The notes under the pieces were generated by a model, which saw only the letters and a program-made list of their open reading frames with translations, was not told the origin of the DNA and searched no databases. Below, in pieces: positions 16,324 to 25,566 of a stretch of DNA of 64,000 bases (positions are counted from its first letter, which is position 1; every line of letters begins with the position of its first letter). Origin of the DNA: SG8-30 sp964406445 (GTDB lineage: Bacteria; Pseudomonadota; Gammaproteobacteria; Steroidobacterales; Steroidobacteraceae); contig CAYORU010000009.1 of assembly GCA_964406445.1 (NCBI GenBank), forward strand, positions 35,415-99,414, given 5' to 3'. Made by a program: the position numbers and the translations under genes.

Positions 16324-17661
16324 TTACACCGGCAGCCGCTCGCCCCTTCCAATTGCGTAGTAACGAAGCCCCTGGTGGGCCACGAAGGCCGGGTCGTAGA
16401 GATTCCGGCCATCGAAGATCACGGGCGTTTTCAGTGTCTTGCGGATGAAATCGAAATCTGGGCTACGGAACTCCTGCCACTCCGTGACGATGGCGAGTGC
16501 ATCCGCGCCGGCCAACGCCTCCTCGACCGAGTCACAGAACGCCAAGTCCTTTCGATCACCATAGATTCGACGCGCCTCGCCCATCGCAACCGGGTCGTAG
16601 GCTCGGACCGAGGCGCCGGCGGCCCACAGCGACTCCATGAGCGCGCGGCTCGGCGCCTCGCGCATGTCGTCGGTGTTCGGCTTGAAGGCCAGGCCCCAGA
16701 TCGCCACGACCTTGCCGGCCAGCTTCCCTTCGAAGAACGCCGAAATCTTCCGGAACAGCACGTCCTTCTGCCGGCGGTTGACCTCCTCGACGGCCTGCAG
16801 GATCGGCGCGTCGTAGCCCTGCTCCCGGGCCGAGCGCTCGAGCGCCTGCACGTCCTTGGGGAAGCAGGAGCCGCCGTAGCCCGCGCCCGGGTAGATGAAC
16901 GCATAGCCGATGCGAGGGTCCGAGCCGATGCCGAGGCGGACCTTCTCGATGTCCGCCCCCACCCGCTCGGCGAGGTTGGCCAGTTCGTTCATGAAGCTGA
17001 TCTTGGTGGCGAGCATCGCGTTCGCCGCGTACTTGGTCAGCTCCGAGGAGCGCACGTCCATGACGATCATGCGCTCGCGGTTGCGGGTGAACGGGTCGTA
17101 GAGGGTCTTCAGGAGCTCCGCCGTGCGCGGGTTGTCCGTGCCCACGACCACCCGGTCCGGCTTCATGAAGTCCGCGATCGCCGCGCCCTCCTTGAGGAAT
17201 TCCGGGTTCGAGACCACGTCGTACTCGTGGCTCGCGCCGCGGGCCGCGAGCGTCTCGGCGATCCTCGCCCTGACCTTGTCCGCCGTGCCCACCGGCACCG
17301 TCGACTTGGTCATGACGATCTTGTACTCGGCCATGTGCTCGCCGATGCTCTTCGCGACCTCGAGCACGTAGCGCAGGTCCGCCGAGCCGTCCTCGTCCGG
17401 CGGCGTGCCGACCGCGATCATCTGGAAGACGCCGTGGGCCACGCCCTCCTGGGCGTCCGTGGTGAAGCGGATGCGGCCCTTCTCGACGTTGCGCTGGACC
17501 AGCTCCTCGAGGCCCGGCTCGTGGATCGGGATCTCGCCCGCGTTGAGCCGCGCGACCTTGGCCGCGTCCACGTCCACGCAGACCACGTGGTTGCCCGCAT
17601 CGGACAGGCAGGCGCCCGTCACGAGCCCCACGTAGCCCGAGCCGAAGATCGTTACACGCAC
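16324..17661 (-). CDS. ugd: UDP-glucose 6-dehydrogenase
   Basis: 445 residues. Oxidises UDP-glucose to UDP-glucuronate with two NAD+. N-terminal Rossmann motif GSGYVGLVTGACL, then VGTPPDEDGSADL, NPEFLKEGAAIADF and the catalytic cysteine in GYGGSCFPKDV (about residue 263); the C-terminal domain has WGLAFKPNTDDMREAPS. The product can be used directly or epimerised by the enzyme at 48264-49307. Stands alone between two toxin-antitoxin loci, so it has its own promoter, not identified. Confidence 0.94.
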   Translation of the reverse strand: MRVTIFGSGYVGLVTGACLSDAGNHVVCVDVDAAKVARLNAGEIPIHEPGLEELVQRNVEKGRIRFTTDAQEGVAHGVFQMIAVGTPPDEDGSADLRYVLEVAKSIGEHMAEYKIVMTKSTVPVGTADKVRARIAETLAARGASHEYDVVSNPEFLKEGAAIADFMKPDRVVVGTDNPRTAELLKTLYDPFTRNRERMIVMDVRSSELTKYAANAMLATKISFMNELANLAERVGADIEKVRLGIGSDPRIGYAFIYPGAGYGGSCFPKDVQALERSAREQGYDAPILQAVEEVNRRQKDVLFRKISAFFEGKLAGKVVAIWGLAFKPNTDDMREAPSRALMESLWAAGASVRAYDPVAMGEARRIYGDRKDLAFCDSVEEALAGADALAIVTEWQEFRSPDFDFIRKTLKTPVIFDGRNLYDPAFVAHQGLRYYAIGRGERLPV

Positions 17662-17745
17662 GTTAAGGCCCTGAAATTGGTTGAAAAAGCTGGCACGAGC
17701 GTAGCGGAGAGGCGACGGCCGGTAAAGCCTTGTGAGTCACAAACC

Positions 17746-17831
17746 AGGGGACATTCGCTTTGAACTCCAGGGGACATTCGCTTTGAGTTTGTTGCTGCAC
17801 TGCGCACGCAAACTCGAAGCGAATGTCCCCT
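17746..17831. repeat. palindromic GGGGACATTCGC element
   Basis: An inverted repeat with 23-base arms (17769-17791 and 17809-17831, 22 matches) around a 17-base spacer, plus an extra partial direct copy of the left arm at 17746-17766. The right arm contains the 20-base core AACTCGAAGCGAATGTCCCC also present in the tandem array at 7863-7996. It lies between ugd and the following vapBC pair. The rest of 17662-17943 shows nothing else. Confidence 0.8.
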
Positions 17832-17943
17832 CTTGTTTGCCCTCTTGCTTGATGTACAGGTTTGCTGCATTTCTTGTACATTGCAGTCGATTCGTGACGA
17901 CCGGCGGTTCGCGAGGCCACCTAGACTGGAAGGCATGGACGAC

Positions 17944-18153
17944 ATGAAGACCCACATCGACATCGACGAGCACCTCCTCGCCAAGGCCATGAAGCTCGGC
18001 CGCCATCGCAGCAAGCGCGCCGCCGTGCAGGCCGCACTCGAAGCCTACGTGAGCTGGCAGATCCGTAAGCAGCTGCTCGACCTGCAGGGCAAGCTCCGCT
18101 GGGAAGGCGACCTCGACCAGATGCGGGGCCGCATCAAGGAAAAGAAGTCCTGA
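17944..18153 (+). CDS. vapB: VapB-type antitoxin
   Basis: 69 residues: KTHIDIDEHLLAKAMKLG with a ribbon-helix-helix-like N-terminus (R.SKRAAVQAALEAYVSW) and a Trp-containing tail (LRWEGDLDQMRGR) that binds toxin, as in VapB2-like antitoxins. The ATG at 17944 is preferred: GGAAGG (17928-17933) lies 10 bases upstream, whereas the in-frame ATG at 17935 would leave it only one base away. Four bases before the vapC start. Confidence 0.82.
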   Translation: MKTHIDIDEHLLAKAMKLGRHRSKRAAVQAALEAYVSWQIRKQLLDLQGKLRWEGDLDQMRGRIKEKKS

Positions 18154-18157
18154 GCCC

Positions 18158-18568
18158 ATGGCCGTGCTGGTGGACACCTCCGTCTGGGTAGACTTCCTGA
18201 ACGGGCAGGACTCCCTCGAAACGCACTGGCTGCGAGGAGCGATCGCCGAAGCGCTGCCCGTCGTCGTCCCCGGGCTCGTCATGACGGAGGTGCTTCGGGG
18301 CCTCGCGGGCGAGCGCGACGCCGCGAGACTCGAGCATCTGCTCGACGAGTTTCCGGCCGCTCCCCCGTTGGCGGATGAGGACTACCGCGGTGCCGCCCGG
18401 CTCTACCGGGACTGCCGCAGCAAGGGTGTCACCATCGCCTCGACCGTGGACTGCCTGATCGCGCAGCTGGCGATCCGCCACCGGCTGCTGCTGCTGACGC
18501 GTGACCGGGGATTCCAGTCCGTAGCACGCGTTGCGCCGCTGCGCCTGCTGCAGCCGCCGGCGCACTGA
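18158..18568 (+). CDS. vapC: VapC PIN-domain ribonuclease toxin
   Basis: 136 residues, full-length PIN domain: VLVDTSVWVDF, VMTEVLRGL, STVDCLIAQLAIRH and LLTRDRGF give the four conserved acidic positions. Four bases downstream of its vapB, same strand; a clear type II module. Ends six bases from the convergent MAPEG gene. Confidence 0.9.
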   Translation: MAVLVDTSVWVDFLNGQDSLETHWLRGAIAEALPVVVPGLVMTEVLRGLAGERDAARLEHLLDEFPAAPPLADEDYRGAARLYRDCRSKGVTIASTVDCLIAQLAIRHRLLLLTRDRGFQSVARVAPLRLLQPPAH

Positions 18569-18573
18569 CGGGA

Positions 18574-18957
18574 CTAAAGCAGCGCCCTGCCGGCCCCGAT
18601 CATCGCGCCGACGAGGAGCGCCAGCACCGGGAAGAACGACAGCCCGAAGCCGATCTCGCGCTTCTTCGGGTCCGCGACGTAGCCGAGCAGGTACAGCAGG
18701 CGGCCGACGATGAACACGGCGCCCAGGCCCGCCGCCCAGGCCTCGCTGACGAAGTGCCCGAACATCCACATCGACGGCAGGAACACCGCCAGCAGCTCCA
18801 GCGTGTTCATCTGCACGCGGTGGTAGCGCTCGAAGACCGGGTGCCCGGTCGTGGCCGGGGCCGCCACGCCGTACTTGCCGCGGGCCCAGCCCACCAGCAT
18901 GGCGAAAACCACGAACTGCAGCAGCGCGAGGCCGGTGACGAGGGCGACGAGAGGCAT
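18574..18957 (-). CDS. MAPEG-family membrane protein
   Basis: 127 residues with four predicted membrane helices (about residues 3-23, 50-70, 75-95 and 105-125). The family signature ERYHRVQMNTLE sits in the first loop and RLLYLLGYV in helix 3. MAPEG proteins handle glutathione or lipid peroxides in the membrane, but bacterial members like this one are uncharacterised. It lies between two vapBC pairs, transcribed the opposite way. Confidence 0.85.
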   Translation of the reverse strand: MPLVALVTGLALLQFVVFAMLVGWARGKYGVAAPATTGHPVFERYHRVQMNTLELLAVFLPSMWMFGHFVSEAWAAGLGAVFIVGRLLYLLGYVADPKKREIGFGLSFFPVLALLVGAMIGAGRALL

Positions 18958-19071
18958 GGTGAGGATCCTTGGGCGCCGGGGCGGCGCGGCGGCATTGTCG
19001 CAGATGGTCGCGACGCACCGTGGATGGACCCGAGGTCAAGAGTGTGTGACTATTTGTGTGAGAGGTGACAC

Positions 19072-19272
19072 ATGGCTACGAACCTGTCCATCGACCCGGC
19101 ACTCATCGAGGAGGCCTTGAGGGTCAGCGGCGAGCGCACCAAGAAGGCCGCCGTGACCCGAGCGCTGGAGGAGTACATCGCCCGACGAAGGCAAAGACGC
19201 CTGCTCGACCTCATGGGCAGCCTCGAGTGGGACCCGGAATACGACCACAAGGCGGAACGCTCACGGGCATGA
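19072..19272 (+). CDS. vapB: VapB-type antitoxin
   Basis: 66 residues: MATNLSIDPALIEEALRVSG, then TKKAAVTRALEEYIARRRQ (ribbon-helix-helix) and a toxin-binding tail MGSLEWDPEYDHKAER. Same family as the 17944 antitoxin but only distantly similar. AGAGG lies about seven bases before the ATG. The preceding 30 bases contain GTGTGA repeated and inverted as TCACA-like half-sites, a possible operator. Its stop overlaps vapC by four bases (ATGA). Confidence 0.85.
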   Translation: MATNLSIDPALIEEALRVSGERTKKAAVTRALEEYIARRRQRRLLDLMGSLEWDPEYDHKAERSRA

Positions 19273-19691
19273 CGCTTTTCGTCGACACCAGCGTCTGGTC
19301 ACTCGCTTTGCGCCGCGATGGCCCGAGCGATGCGCCAGAGGTGGACGCCCTGACCGCCGCGCTTCGCGGTGGTGAGCTCGTCGTCACGACGGGAATCGTG
19401 CTGCAGGAGCTCCTGCAGGGCTTCAATGGCCCGCGTGCGCGAGATCAGATCATCGAGCAGTTCGCCGCGTTGCCGCTGCTGACGCCTGATCGGCGCGACC
19501 ACATAGGTGCGGCCGAGCTGCGCAACACGTGCCGCCGTGAGGGCGCTCAGGTCGGGACCATCGACGCGTTGCTCGCCCAGCTGTGCATCAGGCACGGATT
19601 GCAGCTGCTGACGACAGACTCCGACTTTGGCCGTATCGCGGAGCACGCACCGCTACGCGTCTGGCGCTCGGGCGGCGGCAAGTCCCGCTGA
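19269..19691 (+). CDS. vapC: VapC PIN-domain ribonuclease toxin
   Basis: 140 residues from ATG 19269. PIN acidic positions: LFVDTSVWSLA, VLQELLQGF, GTIDALLAQLCIRH and LTTDSDFGRI. Translationally coupled to its antitoxin. Convergent with the WbpM-like gene, 21 bases apart. Divergent in sequence from the 18158 toxin, so the two pairs are not a recent duplication. Confidence 0.9.
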   Translation: MTLFVDTSVWSLALRRDGPSDAPEVDALTAALRGGELVVTTGIVLQELLQGFNGPRARDQIIEQFAALPLLTPDRRDHIGAAELRNTCRREGAQVGTIDALLAQLCIRHGLQLLTTDSDFGRIAEHAPLRVWRSGGGKSR

Positions 19692-19712
19692 GCGTCAGAC
19701 GGAGCCCGCAGC

Positions 19713-21713
19713 TCAGCCCGCGGCCGGTGGCGTCTTCTGCGCCCGGTGCTCGGCGAGCACCGCGATCTTCGCCTTGTCCGTCTCCGGCGCCAGCGCGCGC
19801 TGGCTCCAGACGAGGTCGAAAATCTGCGGCGCGCGCGCGTATTCCCGCACGCCCCTCTCGAGCACCTCGAGCACGCGCTTGCAGTCAAAGCGGTTGATGG
19901 CGACTCGCAGCTCCTCGACCATCTCCTGCACCTCCGCCCAGGTCGGCGAGTGCTCCATCGCCCGCATGATCATCGGATGATCGGTGCCGGTCACGTTGTT
20001 GCCGATGAGCAGCTCCTCGTAGAGCTTCTCGGCCGGGCGCAGGCCCGAGTAGCGGACCTCGATGTCTCCGTCCGGATTCGCTTCGTCGCGCACGGTGAGG
20101 CCCATCAGGCCGATCATCCGGCGCGCCAGCTCGTCGATCTTCACCGGCTGGCCCATGTCGAGCACGAACACGTCGCCGCCGCCGCCCATCGAGCCCGCCT
20201 GCAGCACCAGCTGCGCGGCCTCCGGGATCGTCATGAAGAAGCGACGCACCTCAGGGTGCGTCACCGTCACCGGACCGCCGGCGCGGATCTGCTCCTCGAA
20301 CAGCGGCACCACCGAGCCCGACGAGCCCAGCACGTTGCCGAAGCGCACCATGCAGAAGCGCGTCCGCGTCGTCTGCGTCTGCATCGACTGCAGCACGATC
20401 TCCGCGAAGCGCTTCGAGGCGCCCATGACGTTGGTCGGGTTGACCGCCTTGTCGGTCGAGATCAGGACGAAGGTCTCCACGCCTGTCTCGCGGGCCGCCT
20501 CGGCCGCGTGCAGCGTGCTGAAGACGTTGTTGAAGACACCCTCGACCGAGTTCTGCTCAACGATCGGCACGTGCTTGTAGGCCGCCGCGTGGTAGACCGT
20601 CTGGACGCCGAAGGACTGCATGACCTCCTGCAGCCGATACTTGTGGTGCGCGTTGCCGAGCAGCGCGTCGACCGGCACGTCGAGCCCCTCGCGGGGCGCC
20701 TGCGCGCGCAGCTCGCGTTCGATCTGGTAGAGGGCGATCTCTGACATCTCGAACAGGACCAGACGTTTCGGACCCTGCCGAAGAATCTGGCGGCAGAGCT
20801 CCGAGCCGATCGAGCCGCCGGCCCCCGTGACCATGACGACCTTGCCGCGGATGCAGCGATCGAGCAGCGCCTGGTTCGGCGGCACCGGATCGCGGCCCAG
20901 CAGATCGCTCACCTCCACGTCGCGCAGCTCGTCGACCTGGGCCTTGCCGGCCAGGATCTCGTCGAGGCTCGGGACCGACTGGACGTGCATGTCCAGGTGC
21001 TCCAGCCGCCGAAGGATCTCCGCCCGGCGCTTGCGTGAAGCGGTCGGCACGGCGAGAAGAATTCGACGAACTCCGAAACGTTGGATCACCCGGTCAAGCT
21101 GGCCCGGGGCGTAGACCGGGATGCCCTGTACCAGGTGGCCCTGCAGGGCACGTTTCTCGTCCACGTAGGCGACCGGGTAGAGCCCCGAATCCGCCTGCAG
21201 CGAGACCGCCAGGCGCGCCCCGGCATCGCCGGCGCCGTAAATGAGGACCGGCTCACCCCGGGAGCGGCTGGGGGCCAGGATCCAACGGGCCATGAACCGG
21301 GTGCCGGACAACCATACCAGCGCCACGAGCCAGAAGATCACGACGATCGTCTCGGGCACAGGGCGGTAGACGATGGTCTCTGCCATCACGGCCAGCGCCA
21401 CCGCGGACGCCGTTACCCCCGCGAGGATCGCCAGCATCGCCCGCGGACCGATATAGCGGACGACCGACCTGTAGAGGCCGAACCAGGCAAAGAACGCCAA
21501 CGAGGCGGCGGTGACCCCCACATAAAGCCAAGGGTTACGGTCGAGGCCGGCCGTCAGCGAGTCTGCCTTGATGGCGAAGGCGAGCAGCAGCGCTGCAGGC
21601 ATCCCAAACAGATCACAGGCCAGGACGACTGCTCGCTTGACCGGCCGCGGTAGGGTGACGAGACGCTCGTGCACGCGTCTCCAATGCGAAACCGGTCGCT
21701 TGGCACGGATCAT
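19713..21713 (-). CDS. WbpM/CapD-like UDP-sugar 4,6-dehydratase
   Basis: 666 residues: four N-terminal membrane helices (to about residue 130), a first Rossmann-like domain (LIYGAGDAGARLA), and a C-terminal short-chain dehydratase domain with VMVTGAGGSIGSEL at about residue 295. The catalytic Tyr of classical SDR enzymes is replaced by Met in NVMGASKR (about residue 428), as in the WbpM/FlaA1 group. Converts UDP-GlcNAc to a 4-keto-6-deoxy sugar at the inner membrane. With the reductase at 26646 and the initiating transferase at 24122 it fits synthesis of an N-acetyl-6-deoxyhexosamine. Stands upstream of no coupled gene; 225 bases separate it from fcl. Confidence 0.9.
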   Translation of the reverse strand: MIRAKRPVSHWRRVHERLVTLPRPVKRAVVLACDLFGMPAALLLAFAIKADSLTAGLDRNPWLYVGVTAASLAFFAWFGLYRSVVRYIGPRAMLAILAGVTASAVALAVMAETIVYRPVPETIVVIFWLVALVWLSGTRFMARWILAPSRSRGEPVLIYGAGDAGARLAVSLQADSGLYPVAYVDEKRALQGHLVQGIPVYAPGQLDRVIQRFGVRRILLAVPTASRKRRAEILRRLEHLDMHVQSVPSLDEILAGKAQVDELRDVEVSDLLGRDPVPPNQALLDRCIRGKVVMVTGAGGSIGSELCRQILRQGPKRLVLFEMSEIALYQIERELRAQAPREGLDVPVDALLGNAHHKYRLQEVMQSFGVQTVYHAAAYKHVPIVEQNSVEGVFNNVFSTLHAAEAARETGVETFVLISTDKAVNPTNVMGASKRFAEIVLQSMQTQTTRTRFCMVRFGNVLGSSGSVVPLFEEQIRAGGPVTVTHPEVRRFFMTIPEAAQLVLQAGSMGGGGDVFVLDMGQPVKIDELARRMIGLMGLTVRDEANPDGDIEVRYSGLRPAEKLYEELLIGNNVTGTDHPMIMRAMEHSPTWAEVQEMVEELRVAINRFDCKRVLEVLERGVREYARAPQIFDLVWSQRALAPETDKAKIAVLAEHRAQKTPPAAG

Positions 21714-21938
21714 CCCTGCTCTCCCTCGTGGGCCCGTGGGCTTCTAGCCCGATAACGCGTCAAGCGGGCGTAAGTTTACTTAATTGCTGATCTTCTTGCC
21801 GCATCTTTGCCGTTGCGCCGCTGCGACACCGAGCGACGCAACGCCAGCCAACGCGGCCGAGAAAGTCCGAAACGTCAGCCACGGCCCAGTCGTCAGTTCC
21901 AAGCGAGTCGACTTGACGTAGAGCAACCAGCCGCCGCG

Positions 21939-22880
21939 TCAAGTCCTTGCAGCGTCCTGGTTCTGAAGGAACCACTCGTAGGTCGCCTGCAGCCCCTTGC
22001 GCAGCGGGATCGCCGGCTGCCAACCAAGGTCGGTCAGCTTCCTGACGTCTAGAAGCTTTCGCGGCGTCCCGTCGGGTTTGCTGGTATCGAAGGTCACGGT
22101 CCCGCCGTATCCCACGACCTCACGGATCAGCTCGGCCAGTTCCCGGATAGTCAAGTCTGACCCACACCCGATGTTGATGACCTGATCCGAGTCATAGTGG
22201 AGCATCAGGTGGACCACTGCCGCAGCGAGGTCGTCCACGTGTAGGAACTCACGCCTAGGCGTGCCGCTACCCCAGACCGTCACCTCAACATCGCCGCGCA
22301 GCTTAGCCTCGTGAAAGCGCCTCAGCAGCGCGGGCAGGACGTGGGAATTGTGGAGGTCGAAATTGTCCCCCGGTCCATAGAGATTCGTCGGCATCAAGGA
22401 AATCGCATTGAAGCCGTACTGCCGCCCATACGCCTGGCACATCTTGATACCGGCGATCTTCGCTATTGCATACCACTCGTTGGTCGGCTCGAGAGGACCT
22501 GTGAGCAGCGCTTCCTCTGGAATAGGCTGCGGCGCAAATTTTGGGTAAATGCAACTCGAGCCTAGAAAGCAAAGCTTAAGGGTCCCTGCGCGCCAAGCCG
22601 AATCGATGACGTTGGTCTGAATCTGCAAATTGTCCCTGAGGAAATCAGCGGGATAGGTATCGTTGGCCTGGATGCCCCCGACCTTGGCCGCCGCAAGGAT
22701 CACGTACTCGGGTCGCTCCGCATCGAAGAAGCGACGTACCGCTGACTGATCGCAAAGATCCAGCTCCGACCGTGTCTTGACGACAAGATTCTGGTAGCCA
22801 CGCCGCTGCAGCTCCCGCGCAATCGCCGAGCCCACCAGCCCGCGATGCCCGGCGATAAAGACGCGACTGTGTTTATTCAT
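21939..22880 (-). CDS. fcl: GDP-L-fucose synthase
   Basis: 313 residues. Epimerises and reduces GDP-4-keto-6-deoxymannose to GDP-L-fucose with NADPH. Motifs: VFIAGHRGLVGSAI, AAKVGGIQANDTYPADF, SSCIYPKFAPQPIPE, the catalytic pair in EWYAIAKIAGIKMC, and NLYGPGDNFDL. The start ATG at 22880 overlaps the gmd 3' end by eight bases, so the genes are cotranscribed. DNA here is somewhat less GC-rich than the housekeeping end of the window. Confidence 0.94.
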   Translation of the reverse strand: MNKHSRVFIAGHRGLVGSAIARELQRRGYQNLVVKTRSELDLCDQSAVRRFFDAERPEYVILAAAKVGGIQANDTYPADFLRDNLQIQTNVIDSAWRAGTLKLCFLGSSCIYPKFAPQPIPEEALLTGPLEPTNEWYAIAKIAGIKMCQAYGRQYGFNAISLMPTNLYGPGDNFDLHNSHVLPALLRRFHEAKLRGDVEVTVWGSGTPRREFLHVDDLAAAVVHLMLHYDSDQVINIGCGSDLTIRELAELIREVVGYGGTVTFDTSKPDGTPRKLLDVRKLTDLGWQPAIPLRKGLQATYEWFLQNQDAART

Positions 22881-23964
22881 GGTGCTTGAACACGCGGAAC
22901 CCTTCCCGCGCCACCAGAGAATCGCGCCGCGCCAGCTCCAGATCGCTCTCCACCATCTCGCGTACAAGCGTCTCGAAAGGCACCTCCGGTTTCCAGCCAA
23001 GCCTCTCTCGCGCCTTAGCTGGATCACCAAGCAGCGTATCCACCTCGGTCGGGCGGAAATAGCGCGGGTCGATCCGCACGAGCACCCGGCCCGAGGAACG
23101 ATCCACGCCCTGCTCCTCCACCCCCTTGCCACGCCATTCTATGGCCCATCCGAGCAGCGCCGCCGCCCGCTCGACGAACTCCCGCACCGAGTGCTGTTCC
23201 CCGGTCGCGATGACGTAGTCGTCTGGAGTGTCTTGCTGCAGCATCAGCCACTGCGCGCGAACATAATCGCGAGCATGACCCCAGTCGCGCAGAGCGTCGA
23301 GGTTTCCGAGGTACAGGCAATCGTCCAGACCCTCATGGATACGCGCGAGGCCACGAGTGATCTTGCGGGTGACAAAGGTTTCGCCGCGAATGGGCGACTC
23401 ATGATTAAAGAGAATTCCGCTACAGGCGTAGAGACCATACGCCTCGCGATAGTTGACGGTGATCCAGTGCGCATAAACCTTGGCCGCGCCATACGGCGAG
23501 CGCGGGTAGAAGGGTGTGGTCTCTCGCTGCGGGATCTCTTGAACCAGGCCGTACATTTCCGACGTCGAAGCCTGGTAGAAGCGCGTCTTCTGCTCGAGCC
23601 CGAGAATACGGATAGCTTCTAGGAGTCGCAGCGTACCGAGCGCGTCGGCGTTCGCCGTGTACTCAGGGGTCTCGAACGACACCGCGACGTGACTCTGTGC
23701 AGCCAGGTTGTAGATCTCGTCCGGCTGGACCTGCTGGACGATCCGGATCAAGTTAGTGGCGTCGGTCAGGTCACCGTAGTGCAGACGAAGCCGCACGTCA
23801 GGCCGGTGCGGGTCTTGATAAAGGTGGTCGATCCGGTCGGTGTTGAACGAGGACGCACGGCGCTTTATGCCGTGGACCTCGTAGTCTTTTCCCAGCAGGT
23901 ACTCGGCAAGGTAAGCGCCGTCCTGACCGGTAACCCCGGTGACAAGCGCGATCCTATTAGTCAT
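22873..23964 (-). CDS. gmd: GDP-mannose 4,6-dehydratase
   Basis: 363 residues. Converts GDP-mannose to GDP-4-keto-6-deoxymannose. N-terminal NADP motif TGVTGQDGAYLAEYL, then IKRRASSFNTDRIDHLY, AAQSHVAVSFETPEYT, STSEMYG and the YGAAKVYAHW catalytic segment. I choose ATG 23964 (MTNRIALVTGVTG); an in-frame ATG six codons upstream is less likely. First gene of the gmd-fcl pair; 157 bases with no recognisable feature separate it from the WbpL-like gene. Confidence 0.95.
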   Translation of the reverse strand: MTNRIALVTGVTGQDGAYLAEYLLGKDYEVHGIKRRASSFNTDRIDHLYQDPHRPDVRLRLHYGDLTDATNLIRIVQQVQPDEIYNLAAQSHVAVSFETPEYTANADALGTLRLLEAIRILGLEQKTRFYQASTSEMYGLVQEIPQRETTPFYPRSPYGAAKVYAHWITVNYREAYGLYACSGILFNHESPIRGETFVTRKITRGLARIHEGLDDCLYLGNLDALRDWGHARDYVRAQWLMLQQDTPDDYVIATGEQHSVREFVERAAALLGWAIEWRGKGVEEQGVDRSSGRVLVRIDPRYFRPTEVDTLLGDPAKARERLGWKPEVPFETLVREMVESDLELARRDSLVAREGFRVFKHHE

Positions 23965-24121
23965 CCAGGCCTCTCTTGGCATTGAGATCGATCCCTTCTA
24001 GGTCGAAAGGAACCGACTTCGTTTCCGAAAATTCGACACGCCGCTGGACCCAAACGACAATCAACCCCACCCACCACAATTGATAGGGCTGCCCGTCTCT
24101 GGCGAACAAACATCAGCGTTG

Positions 24122-25192
24122 TCAAACGGTGGCACGCTGTGAGCGCCGGAAACACGCGTCTGCATAGCTAAAAAAAGCAAGCCAGCAAGCGATCACCGCC
24201 ATCCCAATATACCACCTCAGACTGGCATCCGATTGCAGATACACCAACAGTAAGATCACAACACCAGCCTGCAGAACCAGCTCCACCGTCGTCACAAAGG
24301 AATGGCTCTTTCCCGCGCGAACCAGCCGTTGATAGAAATGCTCGCGATGTGACTGACTGAAATGCTCGCCACGAAGAACTCTGCGAAACAAAGTTATCCC
24401 GGTATCAAGGACAAAGTTTGCGTGCAGAAGCACGAGCGGCACGACAAGCTGCCTGCCACCAATCTCCACCAGCCACACCGCTACGCTGGCCAACAGGAAT
24501 CCAAGAGTAACGCTCCCAACGTCTCCCATAAACATACGTGCTCGGGGAAAATTGTGGGGTAAAAACCCCGCCGCGGCCCCTGCAATGCACAAACTCACGA
24601 CAACCGGCGCGGCGGAAGAGTCACCGAGAGCCACCCCGCCCAATACTGCCATTCCCGCGCCGGTGACCACGGCTTGGCCCGCTGCTATGCCGTTGATTCC
24701 ATCCATGAAGTTGAACGCATTGGCGTAGCCCGCTATCCATATCGCCAACGACAACGCGACCAATAGCCACATGGCTCCCGCCCAATCTGCGGTCGCGGGT
24801 AAGCTCGCGTGAGGCAAGTTCAACGCCAGCACGATAGCCACGGCCGCAAGCGCATGAAAACCGAATCGCAGTGAGGCCGGCAGTGCACGAAGATCATCGA
24901 TAAAGGAGATGACCGCCAGCACCGTGGTGGCACCCAGCAGCACGGGAATGAAAAGCGACTGCTCTGCTGTATCTGCCACCGTAGCCACCAGTGGCAAGAT
25001 GCTCACAAGTATCGCGATTCCTCCACCCCTAGGCGTCGGCCGCGAGTGGCTCGACCGAGCGTTAGGGCGATCCAAGACCTCCAACCGGATTAGAAGCCTG
25101 TAGACCAACCAGCCGGCGAGATAGCTGAGAGCGGCAGCTCCGATCACAAGGATCATCGAGAAACCATATCTCAAGCTCAGATCTGAAGTCAT
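24122..25192 (-). CDS. WbpL/WecA-like undecaprenyl-phosphate glycosyl-1-phosphate transferase
   Basis: 356 residues with about 10-11 membrane helices. Starts polymer synthesis by moving a sugar-1-phosphate from a UDP-sugar to undecaprenyl phosphate. Diagnostic motifs: RSSHSRPTPRGGGIAI, the Mg2+-binding DD in FIDDLRALP, NAFNFMDGINGIA, MFMGDVGSVTLGF and the cytoplasmic HREHFYQRL. GGCAGGAG precedes the ATG. Paired here with WbpM- and WbpK/V-like enzymes, the substrate is probably an N-acetyl-6-deoxyhexosamine; that is inference. Confidence 0.9.
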   Translation of the reverse strand: MTSDLSLRYGFSMILVIGAAALSYLAGWLVYRLLIRLEVLDRPNARSSHSRPTPRGGGIAILVSILPLVATVADTAEQSLFIPVLLGATTVLAVISFIDDLRALPASLRFGFHALAAVAIVLALNLPHASLPATADWAGAMWLLVALSLAIWIAGYANAFNFMDGINGIAAGQAVVTGAGMAVLGGVALGDSSAAPVVVSLCIAGAAAGFLPHNFPRARMFMGDVGSVTLGFLLASVAVWLVEIGGRQLVVPLVLLHANFVLDTGITLFRRVLRGEHFSQSHREHFYQRLVRAGKSHSFVTTVELVLQAGVVILLLVYLQSDASLRWYIGMAVIACWLAFFSYADACFRRSQRATV

Positions 25193-25566
25193 GCACTCCT
25201 GCCGTGCGCTGTCTCGCCGTCCGCGTTCATCTTTCGACTGAATCTACGCTTCGAGACCAGTCGCTTTCCGTTGACGCTAAGTATAAGAGTGAGCGCGGTC
25301 GCCTGTGATCTCTTCATCGATACTGACCCAACGCGAGTCCGCACTCCGCCATGCGAAATTCCAATACTCCAGCGACTTGTAGCGAGACAATGACGGACCG
25401 GTCGGCAATTCGCGTTGCCCACCAAGATTCACCGTACTCAGTCCCGACGTCCGTCGCAGTCAGGAGATTGAGATTCGCGCTGGCCCTGAGTCAACATCGG
25501 CCGCGAACGATCACTTGCGCCTGCTTGCGAGCGACGAAAAGCGCGTGGCGGCGAATGTCCGAGAGC
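25193..25566. other. 374-base non-coding gap
   Basis: No credible gene: short frames on both strands lack start signals and familiar sequence. A TATACT hexamer (minus strand, near 25280-25290) could be a -10 element for the WbpL-like gene, but no matching -35 was found. Composition is less GC-rich than the surroundings. Confidence 0.4.

Noticed and set aside
25193..25566. Small genes in the gap before the WbpL-like gene
   Set aside because: Frames of 60-80 codons lack start signals and known motifs.
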